Shown here: piece after piece, positions 31,481 to 38,642 of the stretch
Layout of the letters: each line of letters begins with the position of its first letter
Numbering within the stretch: the stretch's first letter is position 1
DNA from: Neglectibacter sp. X58
GTDB lineage: Bacteria > Bacillota > Clostridia > Oscillospirales > Acutalibacteraceae
Assembly (NCBI RefSeq): GCF_009936035.1
Contig: NZ_QWEO01000019.1
Span: 1 to 46,051, forward strand
Direction of reading: 5' to 3'
DNA length: 46,051 bases
Translations under genes and position numbers: made by a program
The notes under the pieces: generated by a model
The model's input: the letters and a program-made list of their open reading frames with translations, nothing else
What the model was told of the DNA's origin: nothing
The model's database searches: none

Positions 31481-31953
31481 ACAAGGCTTTGTTGTCTTCA
31501 AAAAATATGTGTTGGTGTACGCCGCAAGACTTCTTCGACAAGCTGAACGAAGAATTTTCCTTCACGCTGGACGCGGCGGCCACGGACAAGACGGCGAAAT
31601 GCCCGCAATATTTCACGCCGGAAACGGACGGGCTTAAATCCTCTTGGAAGGTTGCGGGGGGTACAGTATTTTGCAATCCCCCGTATGGGCGGGAAATCGG
31701 CAAATGGGTTCGGAAGGCATACGAAGAGGCGCAGGCCGGAACGCCGATCGTACTTCTTATTCCGGCGCGGACGGACACCTCATATTTTCACGAATTCATA
31801 TACCACAAAGCGGAAGTGCGCTTTATCCGCGGGCGGCTTCGCTTCACCGACGAAGACGGCAACGCCGCCGATCCCGCGCCCTTCCCTTCTATGCTGGTAA
31901 TTTACAATGGGGAGGCGGTGCGAAATGAGCGAAGAGAAAAAGCCGCCGTTTAA
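31477..31953 (+). CDS. Phage DNA N6-adenine methyltransferase (Dam-like)
   Basis: The 158-residue protein matches the phage Dam family. The N-terminal CWCTPQDFFDKLNEEFSFTLDAAAT, the catalytic motif FCNPPYGREIGKWV (NPPY) and VLLIPARTDTSYFHEFIY are present. Such enzymes methylate adenine in short sites, usually GATC, and can protect phage DNA from restriction. It acts with the Lar-like protein and PAPS-reductase-like protein in the same early region. ATGA coupling with the preceding gene is present. Confidence 0.85.
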   Translation: MNKALLSSKNMCWCTPQDFFDKLNEEFSFTLDAAATDKTAKCPQYFTPETDGLKSSWKVAGGTVFCNPPYGREIGKWVRKAYEEAQAGTPIVLLIPARTDTSYFHEFIYHKAEVRFIRGRLRFTDEDGNAADPAPFPSMLVIYNGEAVRNERREKAAV

Positions 31954-32131
31954 CTGCCTGCTTGGGATTGATCCGGACGCTTCGCAGAAGTGCAAGCCTT
32001 CGGAATACCCGGAATGCGGATGGAACAAGCCCGTTGCAGACCGCCGCCGCGCTTACCAGAGGGAACACGGCTTGACGCTTTGCGCGGATGGGTTGCGGCG
32101 GCTGGTAATACGAAAGGCGGTGAAAAAATGA
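31925..32131 (+). CDS. Small Cys-containing phage protein
   Basis: The 68-residue protein has Cys residues in FNCLLGI, QKCKPSEYPECGW and LTLCADGLRR, and a basic tail. Family unknown. It overlaps the methylase gene by 29 bases; GGAGG about 13 bases upstream may serve as its RBS. Confidence 0.5.
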   Translation: MSEEKKPPFNCLLGIDPDASQKCKPSEYPECGWNKPVADRRRAYQREHGLTLCADGLRRLVIRKAVKK

Positions 32132-32286
32132 AATTCAAGGTTTGCCCGTGGTGCGGAAGTCACCTTGACTATGGCGAAAGGTGCGATTGCACCGACAAGA
32201 CCGGACAGGAAGGAGGCGCGCAGAATGCTAAAGCGGATCAGGCCGGAAAGCGGAAGCCCCGCCTTCTGGATCAGAAAGCGGGGTAA
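32128..32286 (+). CDS. Very small zinc-ribbon protein
   Basis: The 52-residue frame opens MKFKVCPWCGSHLDYGERCDC, a CxxC...CxC metal motif, followed by a basic tail. The ATG overlaps the previous stop (ATGA), and the following ORF overlaps it by 62 bases, so one of the two may not be translated. Confidence 0.45.
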   Translation: MKFKVCPWCGSHLDYGERCDCTDKTGQEGGAQNAKADQAGKRKPRLLDQKAG

Positions 32287-32401
32287 AACGTTCATAGCAT
32301 ACATGACGTTCATAAACGCCGTTTTGGGTATTGCTTCCCCTTCCCTTATGTGTGGGTATGCCGGGGAGCTGAAACAGGCGTATGAAGAAGGCAAGATTTG
32401 A
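32225..32401 (+). CDS. Very small protein with a hydrophobic segment
   Basis: The 58-residue frame starts MLKRIRPESGSPAFWIRKRG and contains one hydrophobic stretch (FIAYMTFINAVLGIASPSLM). It has AGGAGGCGC 7 bases upstream, better than its overlapping neighbour. It could be a small membrane protein. Confidence 0.45.
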   Translation: MLKRIRPESGSPAFWIRKRGKTFIAYMTFINAVLGIASPSLMCGYAGELKQAYEEGKI

Positions 32402-32418
32402 AAGGAGGAAAGCGGGTT

Positions 32419-32724
32419 ATGAGCGAACAGGAACGGCAAGCCGTTTTAGAAGCGGCTTTGCAGAAGTGGGGCGAAGCGGCGCAAACCGATATGTGCATTG
32501 AAGAAATGTCGGAGCTTACAAAAGCCTTGTTGAAGGTGCGCCGCCTTCACGTGTCCATGATCGGGAGCGAAGAACACCGGAACCGCATTGAAGCGGTGCG
32601 CGAAGAGATAGCGGACGTTCAAATAATGCTGGATCAAATGCGCATTCTGTACGGTGATCCGGTCGAAGCCGAAAACGGAAAGTTGGAACGCCTGCAAAAG
32701 CGGTTGAAAGGCGGCGGGGTATGA
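32419..32724 (+). CDS. MazG-like nucleotide pyrophosphohydrolase
   Basis: The 101-residue helical protein has the paired acidic motifs of the MazG/all-alpha NTP-PPase group: CIEEMSELTKALLK and VREEIADVQIMLDQM, which bind Mg2+. Phage MazG-like proteins hydrolyse (d)NTPs and may counter abortive infection or modify nucleotide pools. AAAGGAGG precedes the ATG. It overlaps the next gene by ATGA. Confidence 0.75.
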   Translation: MSEQERQAVLEAALQKWGEAAQTDMCIEEMSELTKALLKVRRLHVSMIGSEEHRNRIEAVREEIADVQIMLDQMRILYGDPVEAENGKLERLQKRLKGGGV

Positions 32725-33116
32725 AGGACAAATTGACCGCGGAAGCGGCGGGGCGGCTTCAATCCCCATTCGGCAATGATCCCTTCGCGCTGGTTGCGCA
32801 AGCCTTCGGCAATCTGTTTCCGGATCGGGAATACAGCGCGTACATAATGCCGGAAGTGACAGACGAAAACGGGAACAGCGCGTGCGGGGTGACAACCTTT
32901 CCGGAAGACGGTTCGCCGCCCGTGGTGGAGGTATCGGGGGAAATCCCCATTGCGGCGGGGGTGGAAGTGCTGGCGCATGAGCTGGCCCACGTCGCCACGC
33001 CGGAAGACCACACGCACGGCGACGCATGGCGGGCCGCCTTTGATCGGATTTTTGAGGAATACAACCGGATCGCGCAAGAGCTTTTCGGGGAGGCGTTCAC
33101 AAATGACGAAGAGTGA
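32721..33116 (+). CDS. SprT-like zinc metalloprotease domain protein
   Basis: The 131-residue protein has a zinc-protease motif VLAHELAHVATPEDHTHGDAW (HExxH plus a third His), as in SprT and the DNA-protein-crosslink protease Spartan. Phage versions may act on proteins bound to DNA. It is soluble, with no signal peptide. ATGA coupling with the MazG-like gene is present. Confidence 0.75.
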   Translation: MKDKLTAEAAGRLQSPFGNDPFALVAQAFGNLFPDREYSAYIMPEVTDENGNSACGVTTFPEDGSPPVVEVSGEIPIAAGVEVLAHELAHVATPEDHTHGDAWRAAFDRIFEEYNRIAQELFGEAFTNDEE

Positions 33117-33327
33117 AGCAAAGGCCGCCTTCCTTGCACAAGAGCCGATCATATACGGCGGGATAACGTATCTTCATATTTCCGGCTTGATTTATCGGTT
33201 GCAGGGAGGCAAGACGGTTCTAAAACTGGAATTAGAAGACAAGTGCTTGCACAGCGTAACGATTGCCGATCCGGAGCGGGTAACGCTGGCGGGAAATGCG
33301 CACTTGCAGGAAGGGGGCGAAGAGTGA
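33103..33327 (+). CDS. Hypothetical phage protein
   Basis: The 74-residue protein is unrecognised. IIYGGITYLHISGLIYRLQGGKTVLKLELEDK predicts a small beta-barrel-like fold. It overlaps its neighbours by a few bases on both sides. Confidence 0.55.
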   Translation: MTKSEAKAAFLAQEPIIYGGITYLHISGLIYRLQGGKTVLKLELEDKCLHSVTIADPERVTLAGNAHLQEGGEE

Positions 33328-33512
33328 ACGAGCGGGACAAGCCGGACATACCGGAATTGAAGCCTTGCCGCTATTGCGGCGGGCGGGCTGAAATCGTAAA
33401 AGAGCGGTTTACCTACTTTGAGCCGCGCCCGCTGATTTTGTGCCACGAATGCGGGCTTACCACAAGGGAGTTTGAAACGGTGGAAGAAGCCGTTGCATAT
33501 TGGAATAACTGA
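33324..33512 (+). CDS. Lar-like restriction alleviation protein
   Basis: The 62-residue protein matches the Lar family pattern: LKPCRYCGGRAEIVKE, then LCHECGLTTREFETVEEAVAYWN. Its two CxxC pairs bind zinc. Lar proteins modulate host restriction systems, so it is a candidate anti-restriction factor beside the Dam-like methylase. The GTG start overlaps the preceding TGA. Confidence 0.7.
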   Translation: MNERDKPDIPELKPCRYCGGRAEIVKERFTYFEPRPLILCHECGLTTREFETVEEAVAYWNN

Positions 33513-33528
33513 AAGGAGCTATTCAGAC

Positions 33529-34371
33529 ATGGAAAAAACATTGAAAACCGGAGAGATCGGCAAGCTGGCCGCGGAAAGCCGCTTCACCTATGGCGGCTTG
33601 GAATGGGTGGTGCTGGCGCATAACCCGCAGAAGAAGGCCGTGCTTGTGCTGGCCGCGGACGTATTGAAGACGGAAAGCGGCGAAACGCGGTATATGCCCT
33701 TCGACGAAGAGAACAAGAACGATTTTGCCGCGTCTTCCGTCCGGGCGTTCCTGAACGGGGACTTTCTGGAAGAGCTGGCCGCCGCAGGCGCGGACAAGGA
33801 AGCCTTCTTGCCGCTTGCCCTTGATCTTACGTCCGATGATGGATTGAAGGACTACGGCATTGACAAGGTAACGATCGGAATTTATACGGATCAGATTTAC
33901 CGCGAATTCCGCAACATCATTCCCCCCGCGTCGGATTGGCATTGGACGGCAACGCCGTTTTCCACCGCCCGCAATGGTTACGAACATTTAGTGCGCAATG
34001 TCTATTCTTCGGGCGCGCTGGGCCGCAACATCGCGTACTTCGGCAACAGGGGCGTGCGCCCGCTTTGCGTCCTGAAATCTGATATTTTGGTATCTTTCAA
34101 CGAAGACGAAGTGAAGGAGCGCACGCCGTCATTCGGGGAAATGATTGCAAAGGCAATCGCGCAGGGAGTTCAAGAGGCGTTTTCCGACGCTGGCGAGATC
34201 GGCGGCGAAGAGCCGGAAGAGGCCGCCCCCGCAGAAGAGCCGCAGGCCGCCACGGATCAGCCGGACGGCGAAGGTGAAGCAAGCGCGCTTTATGCCCGCT
34301 TCGCCGCCCTGAAACGGGCAGGCTTCACAGAGGCGCAGGCATTGGAGCTTGTTTCCGGAAAGGGAAAGTAA
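33529..34371 (+). CDS. DUF6273-like phage protein with acidic linker
   Basis: The 280-residue protein has an N-terminal domain of about 185 residues like DUF6273 (WVVLAHNPQKKAVLVLAADVL, SSVRAFLNGDFLEEL, DWHWTATPFST, GVRPLCVLKSDI), a fold seen on clostridial surface and phage proteins. An acidic Glu/Pro/Ala linker and a short helical tail ending LYARFAALKRAGFTEAQALELV, resembling a UBA-type three-helix bundle, follow. There is no signal peptide. The role is unknown. The GGAGCTATTCAGACATG leader stands before the start. Confidence 0.65.
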   Translation: MEKTLKTGEIGKLAAESRFTYGGLEWVVLAHNPQKKAVLVLAADVLKTESGETRYMPFDEENKNDFAASSVRAFLNGDFLEELAAAGADKEAFLPLALDLTSDDGLKDYGIDKVTIGIYTDQIYREFRNIIPPASDWHWTATPFSTARNGYEHLVRNVYSSGALGRNIAYFGNRGVRPLCVLKSDILVSFNEDEVKERTPSFGEMIAKAIAQGVQEAFSDAGEIGGEEPEEAAPAEEPQAATDQPDGEGEASALYARFAALKRAGFTEAQALELVSGKGK

Positions 34372-34449
34372 CAGAAGGCTATGGGACAGGGTGGCGGCCA
34401 CGCGCCGCCGCCCGCCCTACATTATATAAAGGAAAGGACGGGTTCATAA

Positions 34450-34599
34450 ATGACAGCGTTTGATTTTATGGTTGCCGCCTTCTATTCCCTTGTGGGGGTT
34501 GTGTGCCTTTCGGTGGCGGTGGTGATCGTGTACGGCGTGGCCGTGGGCATTCGTAACGGATTGAAAGGCGGTGGAAAAGATGGGCGAAACCGGAAATAG
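34450..34599 (+). CDS. Small single-span membrane protein
   Basis: The 49-residue frame has one strong membrane helix (YSLVGVVCLSVAVVIVYGVAVG, about residues 12-33) and a basic C-terminus (RNGLKGGGKDGRNRK). AAAGGAAAGGAC lies upstream. It could be a holin-like or regulatory micro-protein, but nothing proves this. Confidence 0.55.
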   Translation: MTAFDFMVAAFYSLVGVVCLSVAVVIVYGVAVGIRNGLKGGGKDGRNRK

Positions 34600-34984
34600 C
34601 ACCTTCGACGAAGAATTGCTTGCGCAGTGCGCTTATGCTTTGGGGTACGATCTGGCGCGCGCTTTGGCCGTTATGGGTGACGCGTTCGCCCGCGGGCTGG
34701 CTGGCGGCTTCGCAGACATGGCCGCCCCCGCAGGCGGCGTGGAGCTGGTACACAGTGAAGAGGACGAAGAACCGGAGTTGAAGACGGAAATTCGGGATTG
34801 CCGCGCGTGCTGGTGCGACGCGTGCGCGAAGCTGGAAGACTGCCAACAGCGCAGGGACGGCGCGAAGCCGGACGGCATACGCCCCTTTCCCTGCATTGGC
34901 TGTTTGAACGGTATGCGGTTCAAGCCGCGGGAAGAAGCACCATGCAAAGAATACGAAGAGGCCGCAGGCTATAACAACGGATAA
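34580..34984 (+). CDS. Hypothetical phage protein with Cys-rich C-terminus
   Basis: The 134-residue protein has an N-terminal helical half (ELLAQCAYALGYDLARALAVMGDAF) and a C-terminal half with about eight Cys (DCRACWCDACAKLEDC...CIGCLNG), probably a metal-binding module. I chose the ATG at 34580 (SD AAAGGCGG); a GTG at 34571 is in frame. It overlaps the preceding gene and is followed by a terminator. Confidence 0.6.
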   Translation: MGETGNSTFDEELLAQCAYALGYDLARALAVMGDAFARGLAGGFADMAAPAGGVELVHSEEDEEPELKTEIRDCRACWCDACAKLEDCQQRRDGAKPDGIRPFPCIGCLNGMRFKPREEAPCKEYEEAAGYNNG

Positions 34985-34990
34985 AAGAAG

Positions 34991-35022
34991 AAGGCGGCTT
35001 GCGTTGCCTGCAAGCCGCCTTT
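34991..35022 (+). terminator. Terminator of the early gene block
   Basis: AAGGCGGCTTGC pairs with GCAAGCCGCCTT, followed by a C/T-rich tract. It ends the long early operon. Confidence 0.75.
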
Positions 35023-35044
35023 CCCCCTTCGCGTCGCCGCGAAG

Positions 35045-35475
35045 AAGAGCTATTCAAACTAAAGATAGTATACCACCGCGGCGGCAAAATGTCAACTATG
35101 CGCCTGAAACACGGCGTATTTACGGGCTTGTAATGGGTATTAAGAAATGGACGGTAACAGAGGGAACGCGCTTGCGTTCAAGCTGATAGCGTTTGATTTG
35201 ATTTTAATTCCCCGTCGCCTGCTTTTGGATAATCACGAAGGCGGCGCGTTGTCAAGGGTGCGAAGCACGGCGAAGCCGCTTGCCCTTGATGGCGTGTTGC
35301 CGGAGTGATAAAAGCAGGATCGGCGGCGGGGGATAAAATCAAACAATGCGCGGGGCTGGTTTGGCAGATCAGGAAGCCCGCCCGCAGGCGCATTTTAATT
35401 CCTTAGAGCCTGCTTCCCCCTTTAGGGGGACGGGAGGGGGTAAAAGACCTAACGGCAAGCAGGGAGGGAACGGGA
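35045..35475. other. Repeat-rich intergenic region, candidate replication origin
   Basis: About 430 noncoding bases precede the HUH replication gene. They hold a relic of the leader motif without a start codon (GAGCTATTCAAACTAAAG, about 35046), and an inverted repeat TCAAGGG...CCCTTGA (35252-35289) with a GC-rich interior. Two direct repeats of ATTTTAATTCC-n5-GCCTGCTT (35201-35224, 35392-35415) and a CCCCC-TTTA-GGGGG hairpin (about 35416-35430) are also present. Such hairpins beside a rolling-circle initiator gene suit an origin; the exact nick site is not evident. Confidence 0.4.
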
Positions 35476-36357
35476 ATGCCTTACAGCAGTTCAAAATATG
35501 AATTCCTTTTTGACCGTTCGGAGGAAATCACAGAAAGCGCATTTGAGCGGTTGAAGCATAGCAATGTTTTCCGATACCGCGCCCGCACGATCAAGGCCGG
35601 GGACATTCTTGAAGTTGAGATTTTCCCCATTTGGAACACGCAAAACGAAGTTCGGAAGGCGAAGAAGGCGGCCACGAAGGAAGCACAGCAAAATTTGAAT
35701 GACCGGAACGCGAAAAAGAAGTTGATCCGGAAAATCAATGCGAATTTCACGGGCGAAGACCTTTGCATAACGCTTACATACAAGGCCGGGTTCGTGCCGG
35801 ACGAAGAACAGGCGCGCCGCGATATTCGCAACTATCTTCGGAGGGTGCGGCAATGGCGCAGGAAGAACGGCCTTCCGGAATTGAAGTATGTGTATGTGAT
35901 CGAGTACGGCGGCGGGGACGGCAGGCGCAAGCGGGTTCACCATCACGTCATAATGTCCGGCATGGATCGGGACGTTGCCGAAGCCTTGTGGCAGGGCCGG
36001 GGCTGGGCAAATACCCGCCGTCTGCAACCGGACGATTACGGCCTTGAAGCCCTTGCCCGCTATATGACGAAGGAGCCGAACGGCGGCAAACGCTGGGCGG
36101 CAAGCAAAAACCTTGTTGATCCGAAAATAACGGAAGCCGATACAAAGATCAGCAAACGGAAGGTTGAACAGATGGCGGCAGACTTTGAGGCCGCGCCCGC
36201 GGCGATCTTCGGGAAGCTGTTTCCGGATTATGCTTTCAACGATTGCGAAGTGAAGTATTCGGCATACGTGGCCGGGGCCTACATCTACGCGAGAATGTGC
36301 CGCCGTCCAGAGCCGCCAAAGAAGGACAAAAAGCAAAAAAAGAAACGGAGGAATTAG
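35476..36357 (+). CDS. Rolling-circle replication initiator (HUH endonuclease)
   Basis: The 293-residue protein is a phage Rep of the G2P/Rep_ORF2 type. Motif 1 is DLCITLTYK (95-103), the metal-binding HUH motif is RVHHHVIMSG (His155 and His157), and the catalytic Tyr is probably Tyr196 in LARYMTKE. It would nick one strand at the origin and stay covalently bound while a helicase extends. The C-terminus is strongly basic (KKDKKQKKKRRN). It resembles the P2 gpA strategy. AGGGAGGG precedes the ATG, and the repeat-rich gap upstream is its likely target. Confidence 0.85.
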   Translation: MPYSSSKYEFLFDRSEEITESAFERLKHSNVFRYRARTIKAGDILEVEIFPIWNTQNEVRKAKKAATKEAQQNLNDRNAKKKLIRKINANFTGEDLCITLTYKAGFVPDEEQARRDIRNYLRRVRQWRRKNGLPELKYVYVIEYGGGDGRRKRVHHHVIMSGMDRDVAEALWQGRGWANTRRLQPDDYGLEALARYMTKEPNGGKRWAASKNLVDPKITEADTKISKRKVEQMAADFEAAPAAIFGKLFPDYAFNDCEVKYSAYVAGAYIYARMCRRPEPPKKDKKQKKKRRN

Positions 36358-36358
36358 C

Positions 36359-36643
36359 ATGGCACGCTTTTTCATGGGTGGGAAGGTTTACGACACGGAG
36401 AAGGCCGAAGAGGTAGCACGCTTTCGGCGTTCCTTTCCGTCTTCGCTTATTCAAGGGATTTACTTCCGGAAGGATATGACGCTTTACAGAACGGAACGCG
36501 GGAATTGGTTTTCTGTTAGCAAAGAAGACTATGGAGAACAGGCCGGACACCTTGAAACGGAAGAGAGCGTAAAGCGGATTTTTGAGGCAACGAACAACAT
36601 TGAAGCATTTGAACGGTTCTTCGGGGAGGTTGAAAAAGCATGA
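36359..36643 (+). CDS. Hypothetical phage protein downstream of Rep
   Basis: The 94-residue protein is unrecognised. FMGGKVYDTEKAEEVARF and LYRTERGNWFSVSKEDYGEQ suggest a small beta-hairpin fold found in many phage and plasmid miniproteins. It begins 1 base after the Rep stop codon and overlaps the next gene by 4 bases, so it may assist replication. Confidence 0.6.
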   Translation: MARFFMGGKVYDTEKAEEVARFRRSFPSSLIQGIYFRKDMTLYRTERGNWFSVSKEDYGEQAGHLETEESVKRIFEATNNIEAFERFFGEVEKA

Positions 36644-36921
36644 TTGAAAATCCGCAGATCGGCGGGCAATGCTGGATTATAACGGACATTTGGGAAACGC
36701 TATGCGCCGTTCCCGTGGAGATCGTGGCCGTGGAGCCGGACGGCGGCGGGATCGTGTGCCGCTGGCATATCACGGAAGAGTATTCGGAGGATTACGACGG
36801 CTTGAAGCCGGAAGACCTCTTTTCCACGGAAGCGGCGGCGCGGGCGGCGATACGCGAAGGGCGCGGCGGCGTTGAACCGTGGGTGAAATGGAAGGGCGGT
36901 GAAGACCATGCGCGCAAATAA
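36640..36921 (+). CDS. Hypothetical phage protein
   Basis: The 93-residue acidic protein is unrecognised. The beta-rich N-terminal part (GGQCWIITDIWETLCAVPVEIVAVEPDG) has an SH3-like look. It overlaps the VRR-NUC gene by a few bases. Confidence 0.55.
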   Translation: MIENPQIGGQCWIITDIWETLCAVPVEIVAVEPDGGGIVCRWHITEEYSEDYDGLKPEDLFSTEAAARAAIREGRGGVEPWVKWKGGEDHARK

Positions 36922-37309
36922 CGCCCCTTCCCTTCCTGTTCCAACAGAGAGCGCGGAACAGCAATGCCTTTTCCGCTGGGCCGTCTTTCAAAGCGGGCGT
37001 TTTCCGGAATTGGCCTTGCTTTACCACGTGCCGAACGGCGGGAGCCGGAAGAAGGCAGAGGCCGGACGCTTCCGCGCCGAAGGGGTGAAGGCGGGCGTGC
37101 CGGATTTGTGCTTACCCGTCGCCCGCGGCGGCTTTCATGGGCTTTACATAGAACTAAAGCGGCAGAAGGGCAGTAAAACAAGCGGCGATCAAAAGCGGTG
37201 GCTGTCGGAGCTGAAAAAGCAGGGCTATTTTACGGCCTTGTGCAAGGGCTGGGAGGCCGCCGCAAAGGTTATCACGGACTATTTGAGCATGGGAGGGAAG
37301 CAGGCTTGA
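36908..37309 (+). CDS. VRR-NUC domain nuclease
   Basis: The 133-residue protein is a stand-alone VRR-NUC of the PD-(D/E)xK superfamily. HVPNGGSRKKAEAGRFRAEG, then VKAGVPDLCLPVARGGFHGLYIELKRQKG carries the catalytic Asp and ExK (ELK). Phage members probably process replication or recombination intermediates. I chose the ATG at 36908 (AAGGGCGG upstream); GTG at 36899 is an alternative. Confidence 0.85.
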   Translation: MRANNAPSLPVPTESAEQQCLFRWAVFQSGRFPELALLYHVPNGGSRKKAEAGRFRAEGVKAGVPDLCLPVARGGFHGLYIELKRQKGSKTSGDQKRWLSELKKQGYFTALCKGWEAAAKVITDYLSMGGKQA

Positions 37310-37596
37310 AAAGAAAGCGGTTTGTAAAGCTGGCTATGTCTTACGGGGTACAGCGAAATGAAGCGGAACGGTTGGCGAAGCTGGTTTGCGTCTTGGGTTC
37401 GTATGAAGCCGTTTTTGCGCATTATCGCCATTATCTGGAAGGCAAGCGCGCAATTGCGGTGTTCCAGAGAATTTATAAATCTGTCTTGCGCGCGGTTCGC
37501 CCTATGGTGAAGACCCTACAGGAATTATTTTGCGGCATAGATTGGGCGACGGCGGCAGAAGACGAAGACGGCGAAAGCGGCGGGAAGGAGTTTTGA
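37306..37596 (+). CDS. Hypothetical phage protein
   Basis: The 96-residue helical basic protein is unrecognised. It starts at TTG 37306, which overlaps the VRR-NUC stop (TTGA) and has GGGAGGGAAGC upstream; the frame further upstream is not coding. SYGVQRNEAERLAKLV resembles a helix-turn-helix without clear family support. The tail is acidic. Confidence 0.55.
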   Translation: MKRKRFVKLAMSYGVQRNEAERLAKLVCVLGSYEAVFAHYRHYLEGKRAIAVFQRIYKSVLRAVRPMVKTLQELFCGIDWATAAEDEDGESGGKEF

Positions 37597-37598
37597 CA

Positions 37599-37820
37599 AT
37601 GGCAAAAATATCTATGCGGGTGATCCTGAAAAGCGGCGTTGAGTTTACGACGAAGTGCGATAAATTCACGCTGACAAGAAACGGGCTGGATCAGGTGACG
37701 GGCTACAACATTAGCGGGATCACAGAAAACAAGCCCGTTTATCTGGACTTTGAACAGGTGGCGGCGATCGTCCGCGTGCTTTCGGACGAAGGCGGCGAAG
37801 AGGCCGCCGAAACGGAATAA
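37599..37820 (+). CDS. Hypothetical phage protein
   Basis: The 73-residue protein is mainly beta (KISMRVILKSGVEFTTKCDKFTLTRN) with an acidic tail. It is not recognised. GGAAGGAG lies 10 bases before the ATG. Confidence 0.55.
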   Translation: MAKISMRVILKSGVEFTTKCDKFTLTRNGLDQVTGYNISGITENKPVYLDFEQVAAIVRVLSDEGGEEAAETE

Positions 37821-37842
37821 TAACGGAAAGAGGGTGCAGGAC

Positions 37843-38472
37843 ATGGGAAGGAAACAAGCGGGCATAATCACGGACGAAGTGCGGGAGCTGATAAACGAAG
37901 TTGCGCGGGCAACGGCTTCTATGGCCTATATTGACGGCATGGGCGGCAACGTCAATTACTTCCGCGCAATGGAAAGTCTGCTTTTCAACTACAAGAAGTT
38001 GCAAACGCTGGTTGCCGATTATGAAGGCTATACGCGCGTGGAGCTTCAGGGGAAAAGCAAAAGCATAGGGAGCTTTTCACCTTCGAGCGGGGGCAACACA
38101 CACCGGACGGAAGATGATATTTTGGAAGAGTTGGAGCGGGACAAGGTGAAGGCATACCACAGGACGCGGGCGCGGCTTGAAGAGATAGACCGCGTTATAT
38201 CGCTGTTTGCAGATCGGAAGGAATTTCACGTTGTCCGGCTGTACTACTTCGGGGAGGACGCACAGGGGGAGCCGCGCCCCGCAGACGCGCCGCCGTACAC
38301 GTGGGACGATATAGCGGAAGAGCTGGGGGGCATGGGCCTTGTGCGGGACGCGAAGAGCGCGCGCCGCTGGCGCAACAAGATAGTAAACGACATGGCCGTG
38401 TGTATGTTCGGCAAGCCCGCGGCGGTGGCCGCTGGCACGTTCAGGAAGGAGCGGGCAAGCGGCAGGGAGTAA
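37843..38472 (+). CDS. ArpU/RinA-like late transcription regulator
   Basis: The 209-residue protein has a helical N-terminal half and a C-terminal region like the sigma-70 region-4 HTH of phage late regulators: KEFHVVRLYYFGEDAQG, then TWDDIAEELGGMGLVRDAKSARRWRNKIVNDM. Its gene stands directly before the packaging genes, where ArpU, RinA and related activators are found. Four direct repeats phased by 11 bases and a promoter begin 17 bases after its stop codon and are its likely target. Confidence 0.7.
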   Translation: MGRKQAGIITDEVRELINEVARATASMAYIDGMGGNVNYFRAMESLLFNYKKLQTLVADYEGYTRVELQGKSKSIGSFSPSSGGNTHRTEDDILEELERDKVKAYHRTRARLEEIDRVISLFADRKEFHVVRLYYFGEDAQGEPRPADAPPYTWDDIAEELGGMGLVRDAKSARRWRNKIVNDMAVCMFGKPAAVAAGTFRKERASGRE

Positions 38473-38488
38473 AACAGGGCCGAAAAAT

Positions 38489-38543
38489 GCCCGTTTCGCG
38501 CCCGTTTCATGCCCTTGCATTGCCCGTCTATATGTGCTATAAT
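38489..38543 (+). promoter_or_regulatory. Late promoter with four 11-bp-phased repeats
   Basis: GCCCGTTTC at 38489 and 38500, GCCCTTGC at 38511 and GCCCGTCT at 38522 repeat every 11 bases on one face of the helix. The last two straddle the -35 TTGCAT (38515-38520). A 17-base spacer leads to a perfect TATAAT (38538-38543). Confidence 0.75.
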
Positions 38544-38581
38544 TATTACGCTGATTTATTGCGAATGAAACAGCACACTTC

Positions 38582-38616
38582 AAAAGCCTTCACGGGTTCG
38601 CCCGTGGGGGCTTTTT
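38582..38616 (+). terminator. Terminator immediately after the late promoter
   Basis: AAAAGCC pairs with GGCTTTTT, and ACGGG pairs with CCCGT around TTCG. The T-tract is followed by the HNH gene. It begins only about 35 bases after the expected transcription start, so read-through must be controlled or partial. Confidence 0.75.
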
Positions 38617-38642
38617 CTTTTGCCTGAAAGGAGGCGGCAGGC

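Noticed and set aside
35004-35186. A 60-codon ORF in the candidate phage origin
   Set aside because: It reads through the terminator hairpin and a leader relic, and has no RBS or recognisable content.
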